A stretch of 64,000 bases of DNA from an uncultured Paracoccaceae bacterium (lineage in GTDB: Bacteria; Pseudomonadota; Alphaproteobacteria; Rhodobacterales; Rhodobacteraceae). Every line of letters starts with the position of its first letter. Within the stretch, counting starts at the first letter, position 1. Position numbers and translations under genes: made by a program. The notes under the pieces were generated by a model that was not told where the DNA came from, made no database searches, and worked only from the letters and a program-made list of their open reading frames with translations. Where the stretch lies: positions 62,001 to 126,000 of the forward strand of contig CAJJAK010000002.1 in the NCBI GenBank assembly GCA_905182165.1. The letters run 5' to 3'. This document shows, in pieces, positions 36,677 to 46,516 of this stretch.

Positions 36677-37831
36677 ATGAATAAAAAAAGTTTTTTTATT
36701 GAAAATAAAACCTAATCCAATTTTAGACAAGAATTTTCCCTAACTCTCCCATCACAATACTTCTTTGACGAAAAAATATTTAAAAAAGAAATCGAAAAAA
36801 TATTCTACCCTTCATGGCATTTCGTATGTCATAAATCAGAACTTTCTAATACGGGAGATTTTGTGAAGTTTGATATTCTCAAACAAAGTGTTCTGGTCAT
36901 TCGTTCAGAAGACGGCAGCGTAAATGGAATGCACAATGTCTGTAAGCATCGAGGCACACAATTAATTAAGGATCGTAGGGGAAATATAAAGAATATGATA
37001 ACTTGTCCTTATCATGCTTGGAGTTATCACCTTGACGGAAGATTACGACATGCGCCACGCCATGAAACCATGAGTGGGTTTTCTATGGATGATTGGGGCT
37101 TGAGTAAGGTACGCATAGAAGAGTTCGCTGGATTTTATTTTATCAACTTTAATTCTGAAGCTACTTCTCTTGTGGATGACATCCCGGGTGCATTTGAAGC
37201 AATGGCGCCCTATTTTCCTGATCTTGATAACATAGAATTTATTGAAGAAGTTGACATGTTAGTAGATGCTAATTGGAAAGTAATCGTAGACAACGCCATT
37301 GAAGGGTATCATTTTAAATTATCTGGACCACATCATAAAGATTTGGCTGCTTTGATAAATTTTGATAAGTATGAACTTAATGCCCATGGAAAGTGGTGGG
37401 ATTTTAAGGGGCCACCAATATCCACAACCACAGCATTTGGTGAGAAAGTCAAAGATCAAACTTACCAAACGGATTGGTTTTACAATATTCAGTTATGGCC
37501 CATGACCACAATCTACGCTTTCCCTTATGCAGATGCTATCGGCACCTTCAACGAAATTCCAATTGGACCCGAAAAGACACTTTTGAGATTTGGTCATTAT
37601 ATACCCAAAAATCGTCCGCAAAATAAACTTAGCAAAGCAGCAATTAAGTGGTTTAATGAAAAATTGGGTCCAGAGGACATCGATTTAAATTTATATGTTC
37701 AACGCGGGTTACAATCTTCCGGATTTGATCAAGGACGATACATGATCGACTCTGATCGCTCCTCAAACAGTGAACACCTCGTACACCACTTTCATTCTTT
37801 GGTTTATAGCGCATTAAATAATGATAATTAG
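36677..37831 (+). CDS. Rieske non-haem iron oxygenase alpha subunit (in-frame stop at codon 13)
   Basis: Aromatic-ring/quaternary-amine oxygenase alpha subunit. The Rieske motif is CKHRGTQ...CPYHAW and the mononuclear iron site DNAIEGYHFKL with downstream His. From ATG 36677, with a GAAGGGAAG ribosome site, the frame runs to TAA at 36713-36715 and then continues with expected N-terminal homology (EKIFYPSWHFVCHKSELSNTGDF). No start codon exists between that stop and GTG 36863, and starting at the GTG would delete part of the Rieske domain's first strand. The stop is probably a base error. Confidence 0.8.
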
Positions 37832-37958
37832 AACGTCTTGTTCTACAATTATGAACTTGTGAACAAATATCAAGGTGGTACAATTCTGTATCGATTAGCT
37901 CTGAATATCCATCTAATCAAAGGTGAAATAATTTAAAAATTTGGGATAAACCAAACTA

Positions 37959-39023
37959 ATGTGTGCACAAACTTCAAACTCAACAAATAAATCCATTGAA
38001 GAAATACAAATCAATTCAAAAGAACGTAAACAAAACGGTGAGTTTGTCAGGGGTGTCAGTGGATTTCGTAACATTTTAGAAAAAAATTCAATTTTTGAAC
38101 CAGAGCCAAAACGATATCACCTCTTAGTTGCACTTAACTGTCCTTGGTGCCATCGAGTAACACTTGCGAGAAATATTCTAGGCCTACAAAATAGCATAAC
38201 GATGGACATTGTATTCCCTAACAGAACTAGCGCTGATCATCCTAACGGTTCAAACCAGTGGGAATTTGCCCCAGAGCGGAAAGCCTCTCTTACAAATACT
38301 CAGTTGTCAGAATGTACCCTAGATACAGCAACCGGTCACAACTTCAGGGTAGTTAGGCAAATATATCAAGCAGAAGGATCGCAAGAAGGATCTTTACCTA
38401 TACTTTATGACAAAAAAACAAATCGTATTGTATCAAACGAAAGTGCTGAAATCGTTCGCATGCTAAATAAAAATGCCCTATCTCTTGGTAGTAATTTAGA
38501 TGATAAGGAACGACTTGATTTATACCCAAAGACAAAACAAAGCGAAATCGACCTCCTTAACGAACAAATTTATGTTAACATTAATAATGGCGCTTATAAG
38601 GCTGGATTTTCGTCAAATCAAAGCATCTACAAACAAGCCTATGAGAATTATTTTGACACTCTTAATTTACTTGAAAAACGATTAGCAGTAAATAATCATT
38701 CATTTCTAACTGGTAATAGGTTTACAGAGGCTGATTTACGTCTATTCCCAACGTTATATAGGCACGATCCTGTTTATTATTTAAGAATGAAATTAAATGG
38801 AGCCAAAATTTTAGACTATCCTCATTTATGGAATTGGCTGTGTAGGGTTTATGCTTTGCCAGGCGTAGCTACTAGTAATTCACTCGTCCATTGCAGGCAG
38901 GGTTATTTTGGGCGCTCCTGGAACAATGTCGTGCCTTTGGGGCCCATAAAACCAATGACTTACCCTGAAGCCTACAAACATCCTGAACTTGCAGATTTGA
39001 ATAAGAACCAGACTAATTCCTAA
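37959..39023 (+). CDS. Glutathionyl-hydroquinone reductase (YqjG/ECM4 family)
   Basis: 354 residues. Xi-class glutathione transferase with the active-site motif NCPWCHR; the catalytic Cys reduces glutathionyl-hydroquinones. PNRTSADHPNGSNQWEF, LPILYDK, SNESAEIVRM, GFSSNQS and TEADLRLFPTLYRHDPVYY are typical. Such enzymes recycle glutathione conjugates formed from reactive quinones during aromatic degradation, fitting the neighbouring oxygenases. The stop overlaps the convergent globin-domain gene by 4 bp. Intact. Confidence 0.92.
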   Translation: MCAQTSNSTNKSIEEIQINSKERKQNGEFVRGVSGFRNILEKNSIFEPEPKRYHLLVALNCPWCHRVTLARNILGLQNSITMDIVFPNRTSADHPNGSNQWEFAPERKASLTNTQLSECTLDTATGHNFRVVRQIYQAEGSQEGSLPILYDKKTNRIVSNESAEIVRMLNKNALSLGSNLDDKERLDLYPKTKQSEIDLLNEQIYVNINNGAYKAGFSSNQSIYKQAYENYFDTLNLLEKRLAVNNHSFLTGNRFTEADLRLFPTLYRHDPVYYLRMKLNGAKILDYPHLWNWLCRVYALPGVATSNSLVHCRQGYFGRSWNNVVPLGPIKPMTYPEAYKHPELADLNKNQTNS

Positions 39024-39775
39024 AGACTTTTTGCTTTCTTAATCAATGCTAGTTTATCGATTTGACCTTCAACATTGATCCCTCGACCAATAAGGCCCTC
39101 TTTAAGCTCAGCTTCTGAAAGTGCTTCGATTGCAGCATCTGTCATATTGAGGAAATTTAATTTTCTTTTCATTGGTTGATTTGTAGAGCCAAATAATTGA
39201 GTAGTCTCAAAATCAAAATCTATCATATATTTCTCCATAAAATGTGTGAGAAATGTGTTTATACTTATCCGAACGCGGTTATCATCCGCCATGTACTCCT
39301 CAGATTCATCAAGTGTTTCAACCATAAGCTTCAACCAACGCTCTGCTCCTTCTTTATTCATTAACTGAAAAGCATTATGCTGGTGATGAAAATTTAATCT
39401 AAACTCAGCTCCATGATAAAAAAAACCTCCACCCATCACATCAAGCCACATTGAAGCTTGAGTCCTCACGTGATGCGAGGCATCGCCAATACGCGCAAAA
39501 ACAGAAGTGAACCAAGGTTCATCTCTATAGACCCGATCATAAAATTTATGAACAATTCTGACGATGTTATTTTGGCCCAAGACAGAAAATAACTGCCAGA
39601 ACTGGATAGGTTTTAGTAAATTATTTGATGCAACAAGTGAGACGATCTCAGGCATCCTATGTGCATCCATAGGTAAAACATTAAGTTTTATAGCATTGGA
39701 AATATATGCCTGCTGAATTTTTTCAGTCATATACCCAGCACTTGGATCATAATTAGGGTAGGAAGTTTTAATCAT
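39020..39775 (-). CDS. Globin-domain (truncated-haemoglobin-like) protein of 251 residues
   Basis: Residues about 70-185 resemble a group II truncated haemoglobin: FYDRVYRDEPWF, GDASHHVRTQASMWLDVMGGG, YHGAEFRLNFHHQHNAF (proximal His region) and ERWLKLMVETLDE. Ordinary truncated globins are about 130 residues; here there is an N-terminal extension of about 65 residues and a C-terminal tail that resembles a SAP-like helix pair (SEAELKEGLIGRGINVEGQIDKLALIKKAK). It could bind O2 or NO near the oxygenases. The function is unknown. Confidence 0.65.
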   Translation of the reverse strand: MIKTSYPNYDPSAGYMTEKIQQAYISNAIKLNVLPMDAHRMPEIVSLVASNNLLKPIQFWQLFSVLGQNNIVRIVHKFYDRVYRDEPWFTSVFARIGDASHHVRTQASMWLDVMGGGFFYHGAEFRLNFHHQHNAFQLMNKEGAERWLKLMVETLDESEEYMADDNRVRISINTFLTHFMEKYMIDFDFETTQLFGSTNQPMKRKLNFLNMTDAAIEALSEAELKEGLIGRGINVEGQIDKLALIKKAKSL

Positions 39776-39889
39776 TAATCTATCTTTAAATTACCTCTAA
39801 CATGATCCAAATAGCTCTATCATCCACACTTGATCAAATTAACTTAATCATTCAAGTTTCGAGAGTGAATTATAATTCGGAATTAATAT

Positions 39890-41860
39890 CTAATCCGCTA
39901 AATTATGAGCAGCCCTTAATCCTTCGAGGACTGCCTCTTCACAAGTACGTGGCATTTGACAGTCACCAATTGTAATTAATTTACCTGCATAATTTGACAA
40001 TTCTTCTTCAAGGCCAGTTTCTGGGAGATGCCCTTGAGCAAGAACAAGCGTATCAACGTTTTCCTCGATAATTGCTGCGCCACTAACTGTATGCTGAAGA
40101 TAAACACTATCTTCGTCTCGCCCATAAAGGCGAACGTAAGGAATAACCTCAACACCTAAATCATGTAAACGAGCAGCATTAGAATCTCGCACATAAGATT
40201 GCAAAGTTTCCCCAGCAAAAAGACCATTTACAGCCAATCGAACTTTACAGCCATTTTTTGCCAGATGTTCTGCTACTCCCATACCAATCCAATCACCTTT
40301 CCAATCATGAACCAAAACTGAGCTGCCAACGTTAACCTCACCTCTTAACACTTGCCATGCATCACATACTTGACCTTCACCATCAGAATTAAAATTTATA
40401 GGCCAAAGAGGTGTTGCTCCAGTGGCTAAGATTATTGCTCTTTTTTAAGTTCATTAATTTTATTAACGTCCATCCGCACGCCAGTAACAACCTCAGCGCC
40501 AGAGTGTTCTAACTCCCTTGATAGATTTGTAATTATTCCACCAAACTCTGATCGATGTGGTAAAAGCTGTGCAAGGCGCGCTTGACCACCCAATTGGTTA
40601 TCTGATTCATACAAACTTACATTATGTCCACGTTCCGCAGCAACTGACGCAGCTTTCATACCACCAGGCCCTCCACCAACTACTAGTACTTTAAGGGGAT
40701 TTTTAACTATTGCTTTATTTGCAAATTCAAGTTCACGCCCTGTTTCAGGATATTGTATACATGAGATGGCGTGTCCCTTATGGAAATGTCCAATACAAGC
40801 TTGATTGCAGCCAATACAGGCGCGGATTTCATCAAACTTCCCACCTTTCGCTTTTTCAGGCATCAAAGGATCACAGATCATTGCACGGGTCATCCCACAC
40901 ATATCTGCTGAATTAGATTCAAGAATTTTTTCAGCTTCCTGAGGTTGATTTATTCTACCAGTAACTATCACGGGTATATCAACAAGTTCCTTTAAGCGCG
41001 CAGAAAAGGGAGCAACATAACCAGGTTCATAATACATTGGTGGAACGATATGTACGGAACCACCAAGAGTGGCAGAAGTGCCATCGACCAAAGACACATA
41101 GTCAATTTGCTCTGAAACCTGCTTAATTGTATCTAATGAAGACGTTTCAGCAAACCCATCTTCATATTGCTCATTTCCAGAAATCCTCAGCCCAACAATA
41201 AAATTTGAACCTGTTTCTGCTCTAGCGATAGCAATGGCTTCAGAAAGAAACCGCCTTCGGTTTTCATCAGATCCACCCCATTTATCAGTACGGCGATTAA
41301 TATTAGGATTAAGAAACTGTGCCGGCAAGTAACCATGACTGGCAACAATTTCCACTCCGTCTACACCTGCTAACTCTAATCTTTTTGCTGCTTGTCCATA
41401 GCCATTGAGTATTTCTTGGATCATTTGCTCCGGAATTGCTCGAGGTATAACATGGAATCTTTCACTCGGTGAAACGGACGGCGCCCAAGCGACTGGAGCC
41501 GAACCATCTAAACTTTCAGTCATTTCTCGACCCGGATGCGTCCATCTGCACTAGCAGTTTAGCTCCTTCTTTATGGACGGCGTCTGCTAATTTGGAAAAG
41601 CCTGGAATACATTTATCGTCAGTACCCATCAATACATGATTAGTGTAACGCGCACTTTCATGCACACCCGTTACCTGCGCAACAATTAAACCAACACCAC
41701 CCCTCGCACGCGCCTTGTGATATGCCACTAAACCATCATTAACTGTTCCATCTATAGGTATTGTTGTATCGTGACCAGTTGACACGATCCTGTTACGAAT
41801 TTTGGTATTGCGTATCAGTAAAGGTGTGAAGAGTTTGGGACATAACACTGTTGAAAACAT
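39890..41860 (-). CDS. Old Yellow Enzyme-type flavin/4Fe-4S oxidoreductase (two frameshifts)
   Basis: About 660 residues of the 2,4-dienoyl-CoA reductase/trimethylamine dehydrogenase/N-methylproline demethylase family. The N-terminal FMN TIM barrel (LFTPLLIRNTKIRNRIVSTGH, GVDGVEIVASHGYLPAQFL with the catalytic His) is followed by the 4Fe-4S ligands CIGCNQACIG and a C-terminal FAD/NAD domain (VVGGGPGGMKAA). Breaks occur at about 41516-41525 (HSGRE region) and about 40435 (before AIILATGA). Start is set at ATG 41860, where homology begins. It may demethylate or reduce a product of the adjacent Rieske oxygenase. Confidence 0.83.
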
Positions 41861-41932
41861 CCAACTCCAGTAATATTCAAGACTTATCAAATAGAACTGT
41901 AATGTGTAAACTTTTGCAAGTCTTATTGCCAA

Positions 41933-42113
41933 TTAGATTAGACATCACACTAAAATCATAATTTGTTCGCATTTCTTATTATATTTTTGTGAAATCAGCT
42001 TCTCTGTTATAGCTAAAAAAAACATGAAATAAATATTTATTTGGGTATGCGTTTTTGATTCTTTTCTAATTTAATACTATCTGCGTCGTAAGAATTGCTT
42101 GAGCAGCAAAGTA
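41933..42113. other. Intergenic region upstream of the flavoenzyme gene
   Basis: AT-rich, about 180 bp, likely promoter of the leftward flavoenzyme gene. Nothing else is recognisable. Confidence 0.35.
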
Positions 42114-42150
42114 AACTTAAAAGCCCTGCATGATGCAGGGCTTTTAAGTT
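42114..42150. terminator. Perfect long-stem intrinsic terminator (bidirectional form)
   Basis: Arms AACTTAAAAGCCCTGCAT and its exact complement flank a single central base, giving an 18-bp stem with a GC-rich core and A/T tracts on both sides. It lies 20 bp after the stop of the leftward secreted-protein gene and would produce a run of U in either direction. The best-defined terminator in the window. Confidence 0.85.
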
Positions 42151-42169
42151 CTAATATTAGACAAAACTT

Positions 42170-42634
42170 TTAAGGCGTTGTGAACTCACCATTCCATTTA
42201 AGCAACCAATCGGTTGCACTTACGGTTCCAGCAAATGCACACGAACCACTCTGTGATATCCCAGCATATTTACCCCAACCAGCAACAGTCTCATAATTGC
42301 AGCCACTCCAATCAGGCTTAACATCTGAACCCACATTTATAAATCCATCACCATCAATGTCAGTTATAGTACAAATCCAAGACGATCCCAGATTTACATA
42401 ATCAGGACTTCTTATACCTATAGTTCTACAATCTGCTGAAGCCATACTCGGATATCCCTCAGGCATACCTTCTTGAACCCAGATAGAATGGTCCAAATTA
42501 ATATATTTAAAGTTACCATCGGAAAGCTCTGTCTCTTCAGTAGATATTGTGCTCCCATAAGCAGTGCCAGTAATATTTACTGTCTCTGCCAGTGCTAAAT
42601 TGTTAAAAACAAAACACCCTATGAAAAATACAAT
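42170..42634 (-). CDS. Secreted small protein with a calcium-loop-like motif
   Basis: About 150 residues. A hydrophobic signal peptide (IVFFIGCFVFNNLALA) precedes a mature part with several cysteines. DIDGDGFINVGSD looks like an EF-hand/dockerin-type calcium loop. No ATG, GTG or TTG opens the frame before the signal peptide; an ATT at 42632-42634 or a base error upstream must supply the start. The next in-frame stop upstream is at about 42653. A TTG at 42496 would lose the signal peptide. Function unknown; followed by a strong terminator. Confidence 0.5.
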   Translation of the reverse strand: MVFFIGCFVFNNLALAETVNITGTAYGSTISTEETELSDGNFKYINLDHSIWVQEGMPEGYPSMASADCRTIGIRSPDYVNLGSSWICTITDIDGDGFINVGSDVKPDWSGCNYETVAGWGKYAGISQSGSCAFAGTVSATDWLLKWNGEFTTP

Positions 42635-42803
42635 TGATTGTTTTAAAAGATCTCAGAAATTTAATAAAATTTTAAAAGATTTTATTATTAAAGAAAGCTT
42701 AAAAAAAGCAAGGTATTGTAATCCCTACTCTACCATAAATATCACAAGTATTTCAAGAACTTTACCACAATTAATTCAAAAGATTTTAAGACCTTTAGAA
42801 GAT

Positions 42804-42879
42804 TGGTGGAGCCTAGGGGAGTCGAACCCCTGACCTCCTCGCTGCCAGCGAGGCGCTCTACCAGCTGAGCTAAGGCCCC
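42804..42879 (-). tRNA. tRNA-Ala (anticodon GGC)
   Basis: 76 nt on the minus strand including an encoded CCA. Acceptor stem GGGGCCU pairs with AGGCUCC. The D-arm has AGCUCAGCUGGUAGAGC, the anticodon arm CCUCGCUGGCAGCGAGG with GGC in the loop, and the T-arm GGUUCGACUCC. All stems form by eye. Confidence 0.97.
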
Positions 42880-42945
42880 ATTTTATGCAAACATAGCTGT
42901 TTGCATCTAGTTTTCCACACTTAGCTTGCCAAGTGTGGAAAAGAA

Positions 42946-43263
42946 TTAAGTTCCACTTGCGGCAATGTAGCTACTTATTGCACAGTTTTTAATGACACCT
43001 ACTGTGAAATCATCTCCTAAATTAACGTCAGCATCATCTTCTTCATCTATTACCTCTGCGTCCACAATATCTTCAGTTGTGTCTGCATCTACAACGCTTG
43101 CATCCTTTTTAGTGATGGCAGAACGAGACTTAGGATTCAATAAGTGCTCGAGTTCAATAATATGCTCGCAGGATGGACACGTCATTGGATCTTTTTTGAG
43201 ATCGTAGAATCGTGTTGAACAATTTGGACATAGGCGTTTTACGCCCCATTCTTCTTTTGGCAT
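42946..43263 (-). CDS. FYDLN-acid family protein (TIGR02300-like)
   Basis: 105 residues. The N-terminal zinc-ribbon-like part has two CxxC pairs (CPNCSTRFYDLKKD, CPSCEH) and an acidic C-terminal half (DVVDAEV, DEEDDADVNLGDD), the layout of the alphaproteobacterial FYDLN family of unknown function. After LGDD the sequence becomes non-acidic (FTVGVIKNCAISSYIAASGT), unlike relatives whose tail stays acidic, so a frameshift near the 3' end is possible. Located beside tRNA-Ala, as often in this class. Confidence 0.8.
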   Translation of the reverse strand: MPKEEWGVKRLCPNCSTRFYDLKKDPMTCPSCEHIIELEHLLNPKSRSAITKKDASVVDADTTEDIVDAEVIDEEDDADVNLGDDFTVGVIKNCAISSYIAASGT

Positions 43264-43401
43264 TTATTAATCCTCGTTACATCTTATGATTTTATCATGG
43301 GCACTTGCCACACTCATTAGTACTTTGTCAAAGGCTTTGTATTAGTTTAAGTGACTACTAAAGACTAATACACCAAAAAACAAACCTATTTATGCCCAAA
43401 A

Positions 43402-44090
43402 ATGAAAAATGAAAATGAAATCTTTAAAATTGGAAATCCACAGATATCGATCTCTGTAGGGCAGTCTAAAATAGCAAAAAACTATTCTATTAGAATTTCT
43501 AATAATAATGGCGTTGTGAAGCTAACTATTCCACGAAACGGCAGTTACCAAAAAGCCTTGGAATTTGCTAGATCAAGAGAAAAATGGATCAGGGAGAAAC
43601 TTTCAAATCAGCTTCCAGAAATTATTCCAGGTTATGGCTCTATATTATTATATCAAGGAAAAAGATTAATTATCCGACAATCAGAAATTAAAAAAATTTA
43701 TCAACATGAGGATGAAATATTTATTCCAGGCCCCTTCAGAAAAAATTAATGGCAAAATAATTGACTTCAAGAATAGTTAAAGCAAGAGATCACTTAGATT
43801 TTTCATCAAAAAAATACTCAAACTTATTAGGAAAATCATATAAAAGAATTACAATACGTGACACGCACAGCCGTTGGGGCTCTTGTACATCTGATGGCAA
43901 TTTGATGTATTCATGGCGGTTAATAATGGCACCCCCAGAAGTATTAGATTATGTAGCCGCTCATGAGGTGGCACACTTATCACATTTAAATCATTCAGAA
44001 GAATTTTGGGATACAGTTGAATTCTTAATGCCTGATTTTAAAAATTATAAAGATTGGCTAAAGAATAACGGTCAATTGTTGCATAGATAA
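43402..44090 (+). CDS. YgjP-like zinc metallopeptidase (DUF45; frameshifts)
   Basis: A SprT/YgjP-type metal-dependent hydrolase. The N-terminal part (YSIRISNNNGVVKLTIP, WIREKL) and C-terminal catalytic part (RDTHSRWGSCTSDGNLMYSWRLIMAP, then AAHEVAHLSHLNHSEEFW with HExxH plus a third His) are both canonical, but lie in different frames. The breaks lie at the A-run at 43740-43746 and within the next 40 bp. Joined, the length of about 228 residues is normal. The function is poorly known. The end overlaps the convergent reductase gene. Confidence 0.82.
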
Positions 44091-45028
44091 ATTTGATTGT
44101 GTTTCTTTATAATGCTCTTTAATTGTTTAATCAGCGATACCCGTTCTATCTCGTTCATTTCTTCCAAAATTTTATCTTCTTGATTTCGAGCGGCATCAAA
44201 TAAATTTGCCACCCGCTTCATTCCATTATCTGTTCCAGTAATGACCATTTCACTTCCAGAACCAGACAAGGCACATAAATTGTCCTTATTCATTCTATTT
44301 AGTATATCAATTATTGCACTAGGATCGACAAACGTTCTAGCGCATAGGTCTGGCAAAATTCGAGATGAATTTCCATATAAAGACGCTAAGATACGCCATT
44401 CGGGTATTGTTAATTCCTCTTCATCTACAGTTTTATGAAAAAGATTTTCTACTTGCCTACTTGCTCTTGCTAATTGGTAAATCAGTAATTCATCAATTAA
44501 ACTTGTTCCCGTATCTAGACGATTTTCAGGTTGATCGTTGGGACGTATTGCTGAGGTGGTAGCGTAAGAACCCTCACTAAACACGAGTCCTCTTTTGGTG
44601 TTATTTTCTATCGCCAAGACCTCTCCAACAATAATCCAATGATCTCCACCCTCATGTATTGCATAAGTCTTACAGTCAAAGCGACTAGAAACATCCTTGA
44701 TAATTGGCACACAATTAGTATCTTCCACCCAGTTTATATTAGAAAATTTATCTTCTCCTTTTATCGCAAACTTATTTGATATTTCTGCTTGATCTGATGC
44801 TAAAACATGTACTGCAAAAAAAGTAGCATCCGTAAAAGAAGGAGCCGATAGCGCTGACTTAGCAATACTCCATAAAACTAGAGGAGGATCCATCGAGACT
44901 GAATTAAAGCTGCTCGCTGTCATTCCAATTGGCTCCTTATTCAAATCTTGAGTGGTTATAATAGTTACACCAGTAGCAAAACTTGATAAAGCAGATCTAA
45001 ATTCGTTTGGAGAAAAATTTTTTTTCAT
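44072..45028 (-). CDS. Flavin reductase fused to a MarR-like domain (HPA hydroxylase C1-type)
   Basis: 318 residues. Residues 1-165 form a flavin-reductase-like domain (SSFATGVTIITT, GMTASSFNSVSMDPPL, HVLASDQ, GGDHWIIVGEV). Residues about 175-315 resemble a MarR winged helix (LTIPEWRILASLYGNSS, PSAIIDILNRM). The same layout is known from the reductase component C1 of Acinetobacter p-hydroxyphenylacetate hydroxylase, where the MarR-like part is an aromatic-sensing autoinhibitory domain, not a DNA-binding regulator. It lies 5 bp after the HpaB-like oxygenase gene and should supply its FADH2. Confidence 0.83.
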   Translation of the reverse strand: MKKNFSPNEFRSALSSFATGVTIITTQDLNKEPIGMTASSFNSVSMDPPLVLWSIAKSALSAPSFTDATFFAVHVLASDQAEISNKFAIKGEDKFSNINWVEDTNCVPIIKDVSSRFDCKTYAIHEGGDHWIIVGEVLAIENNTKRGLVFSEGSYATTSAIRPNDQPENRLDTGTSLIDELLIYQLARASRQVENLFHKTVDEEELTIPEWRILASLYGNSSRILPDLCARTFVDPSAIIDILNRMNKDNLCALSGSGSEMVITGTDNGMKRVANLFDAARNQEDKILEEMNEIERVSLIKQLKSIIKKHNQIYLCNN

Positions 45029-45033
45029 AATAT

Positions 45034-46512
45034 TTATGATTGTTTTAAAAAGCTATCAACACGGTTTATCACTCTGTCTCGATCATAAAGATCAAAATAA
45101 GCCGCATGCATCAAATGAGGGGGTCCAAAAAAGAACCTTTCATAAAGAGTTTGCCTACTACCAAAACCAGAAACACAGACGTCATGGGCTAATCTGTACA
45201 AGGCCACTCTATCTTTGGCTTCAAGATTGGCTACATGGAAATATTTCTCCACATCACCACTTATCGCATTTTCAAAATCCGCTTCAGATGGCGTGGCCAT
45301 AAGGGACGAAGAGCCCATCAACTGTAACATTTCAACCATTCTAGGGTAATACTTTGGAAATAAGTTTCGTTGTGTATCTAAAGGTCTACGACTTGGTATA
45401 AAATTTCCATATTGATCTTCATGAGCTTCGTGCTCTGCTTGGTAAAGAAGCGCTCTAACAGTTTCTGTCATCATCATAATTTCGGATATCATACCCTTCA
45501 TCGCCAAATCTTTATCCCGGCCAGTCGCTTTGGCAATTGCGCATAAAATTCCGGTTAAAAACTCTGCTTTTGCCAACTTTCCACACGCGACCTGATGGGC
45601 CATATGAACAATTGCGTTCGTTTCTGCAAACGCTTTGTTGCATAACTCTGGTTGGCCATACATAAATACTCGCTCCCAGGGAACTAAAACATTGTCAAAA
45701 ATTACAACAGAATCCATTTCCTCAAATCGACTTGATAAGGGCGCATCAAAGTGTGATTTTCCATTATCATAAGTATCTCTACAAATTAGTTTTAATCCTG
45801 GTGTTGCAATTGGTATCGCAAAAGCAAAAGCAAATGGAATATTCGCTGGATCTGCTTTTAAAACAGTTGATGGGAACACTTCAATTTCATCAGCAAAAGG
45901 ACCAAGCGTAGCAAGTAACCTAGCACCTGATACGATTATTCCAGCATCAGTTTCCTTCACCACATGCAAAGCCACTGTTGCATTATAAATTCCAGCTGCA
46001 GCTTGTTTGTGACTAACAGATGGATTTATTAAAGTGTGTGTTAGTATTTGATCATTTGTTCGAGCATAATTATAAAAACTCAACATATTTTGGGAAAAAT
46101 CAGCTTTACCAACTGTTCCCTTATCTAAAAAAGATCTTGCCGCAGAAAATGACATCAATGATGCGTTTTTGTAGTCAGGAGTTCTACCAAACATTCCATG
46201 GCTCCAAGTAGCCCATTCATAATAAGCTTTTCCTCTATCTAAAATATCTTGTTTAGATTTTGGTGTCTTGAAAGATAATGGACAACGAATTCCATCCTCA
46301 TCTACATATGTAACTTTATCCCGATACTTCTTCTCATGTTGTTTGTCTAAGAAACCCGCTAAAGAAGATACTCCACGTGACATACCTGGTTCAGATGTAA
46401 CATCTTTAATTCTCTTCCCTTGTGTCCAAACTTCTCGATCATCTTGCAAGCCTGATATGTATTGGGCGCCAGTCCTAATTCCATTGCCAGTCAGTATTGA
46501 AGTATCTTTCAT
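45034..46512 (-). CDS. hpaB: 4-hydroxyphenylacetate 3-monooxygenase-like oxygenase (HpaB family)
   Basis: About 492 residues of the FADH2-dependent HpaB/PvcC monooxygenase family, which ortho-hydroxylates phenols. GMFGRTPDYKNA, FYNYAR, LNP-like INPSVSHKQ, KETDAGIIVSGARLLATLGPFADEI, FDNVLVPWERVFMYG and HQVACGKLAKAEF are characteristic. Homology starts at ATG 46512 (MKDTSILTG); an upstream extension to 46587 overlaps the regulator gene. Its product would be a catechol such as homoprotocatechuate. The actual phenol is not determined by the sequence. Intact. Confidence 0.88.
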   Translation of the reverse strand: MKDTSILTGNGIRTGAQYISGLQDDREVWTQGKRIKDVTSEPGMSRGVSSLAGFLDKQHEKKYRDKVTYVDEDGIRCPLSFKTPKSKQDILDRGKAYYEWATWSHGMFGRTPDYKNASLMSFSAARSFLDKGTVGKADFSQNMLSFYNYARTNDQILTHTLINPSVSHKQAAAGIYNATVALHVVKETDAGIIVSGARLLATLGPFADEIEVFPSTVLKADPANIPFAFAFAIPIATPGLKLICRDTYDNGKSHFDAPLSSRFEEMDSVVIFDNVLVPWERVFMYGQPELCNKAFAETNAIVHMAHQVACGKLAKAEFLTGILCAIAKATGRDKDLAMKGMISEIMMMTETVRALLYQAEHEAHEDQYGNFIPSRRPLDTQRNLFPKYYPRMVEMLQLMGSSSLMATPSEADFENAISGDVEKYFHVANLEAKDRVALYRLAHDVCVSGFGSRQTLYERFFFGPPHLMHAAYFDLYDRDRVINRVDSFLKQS

Positions 46513-46516
46513 AAAG

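Noticed and set aside
42564..42833. Rightward 89-codon frame overlapping tRNA-Ala
   Set aside because: It is antisense to the secreted-protein start and runs into the tRNA; no homology or ribosome site.
42804..42879. tRNA-Ala as an island attachment site
   Set aside because: No second copy of the tRNA 3' end and no integrase was seen nearby.
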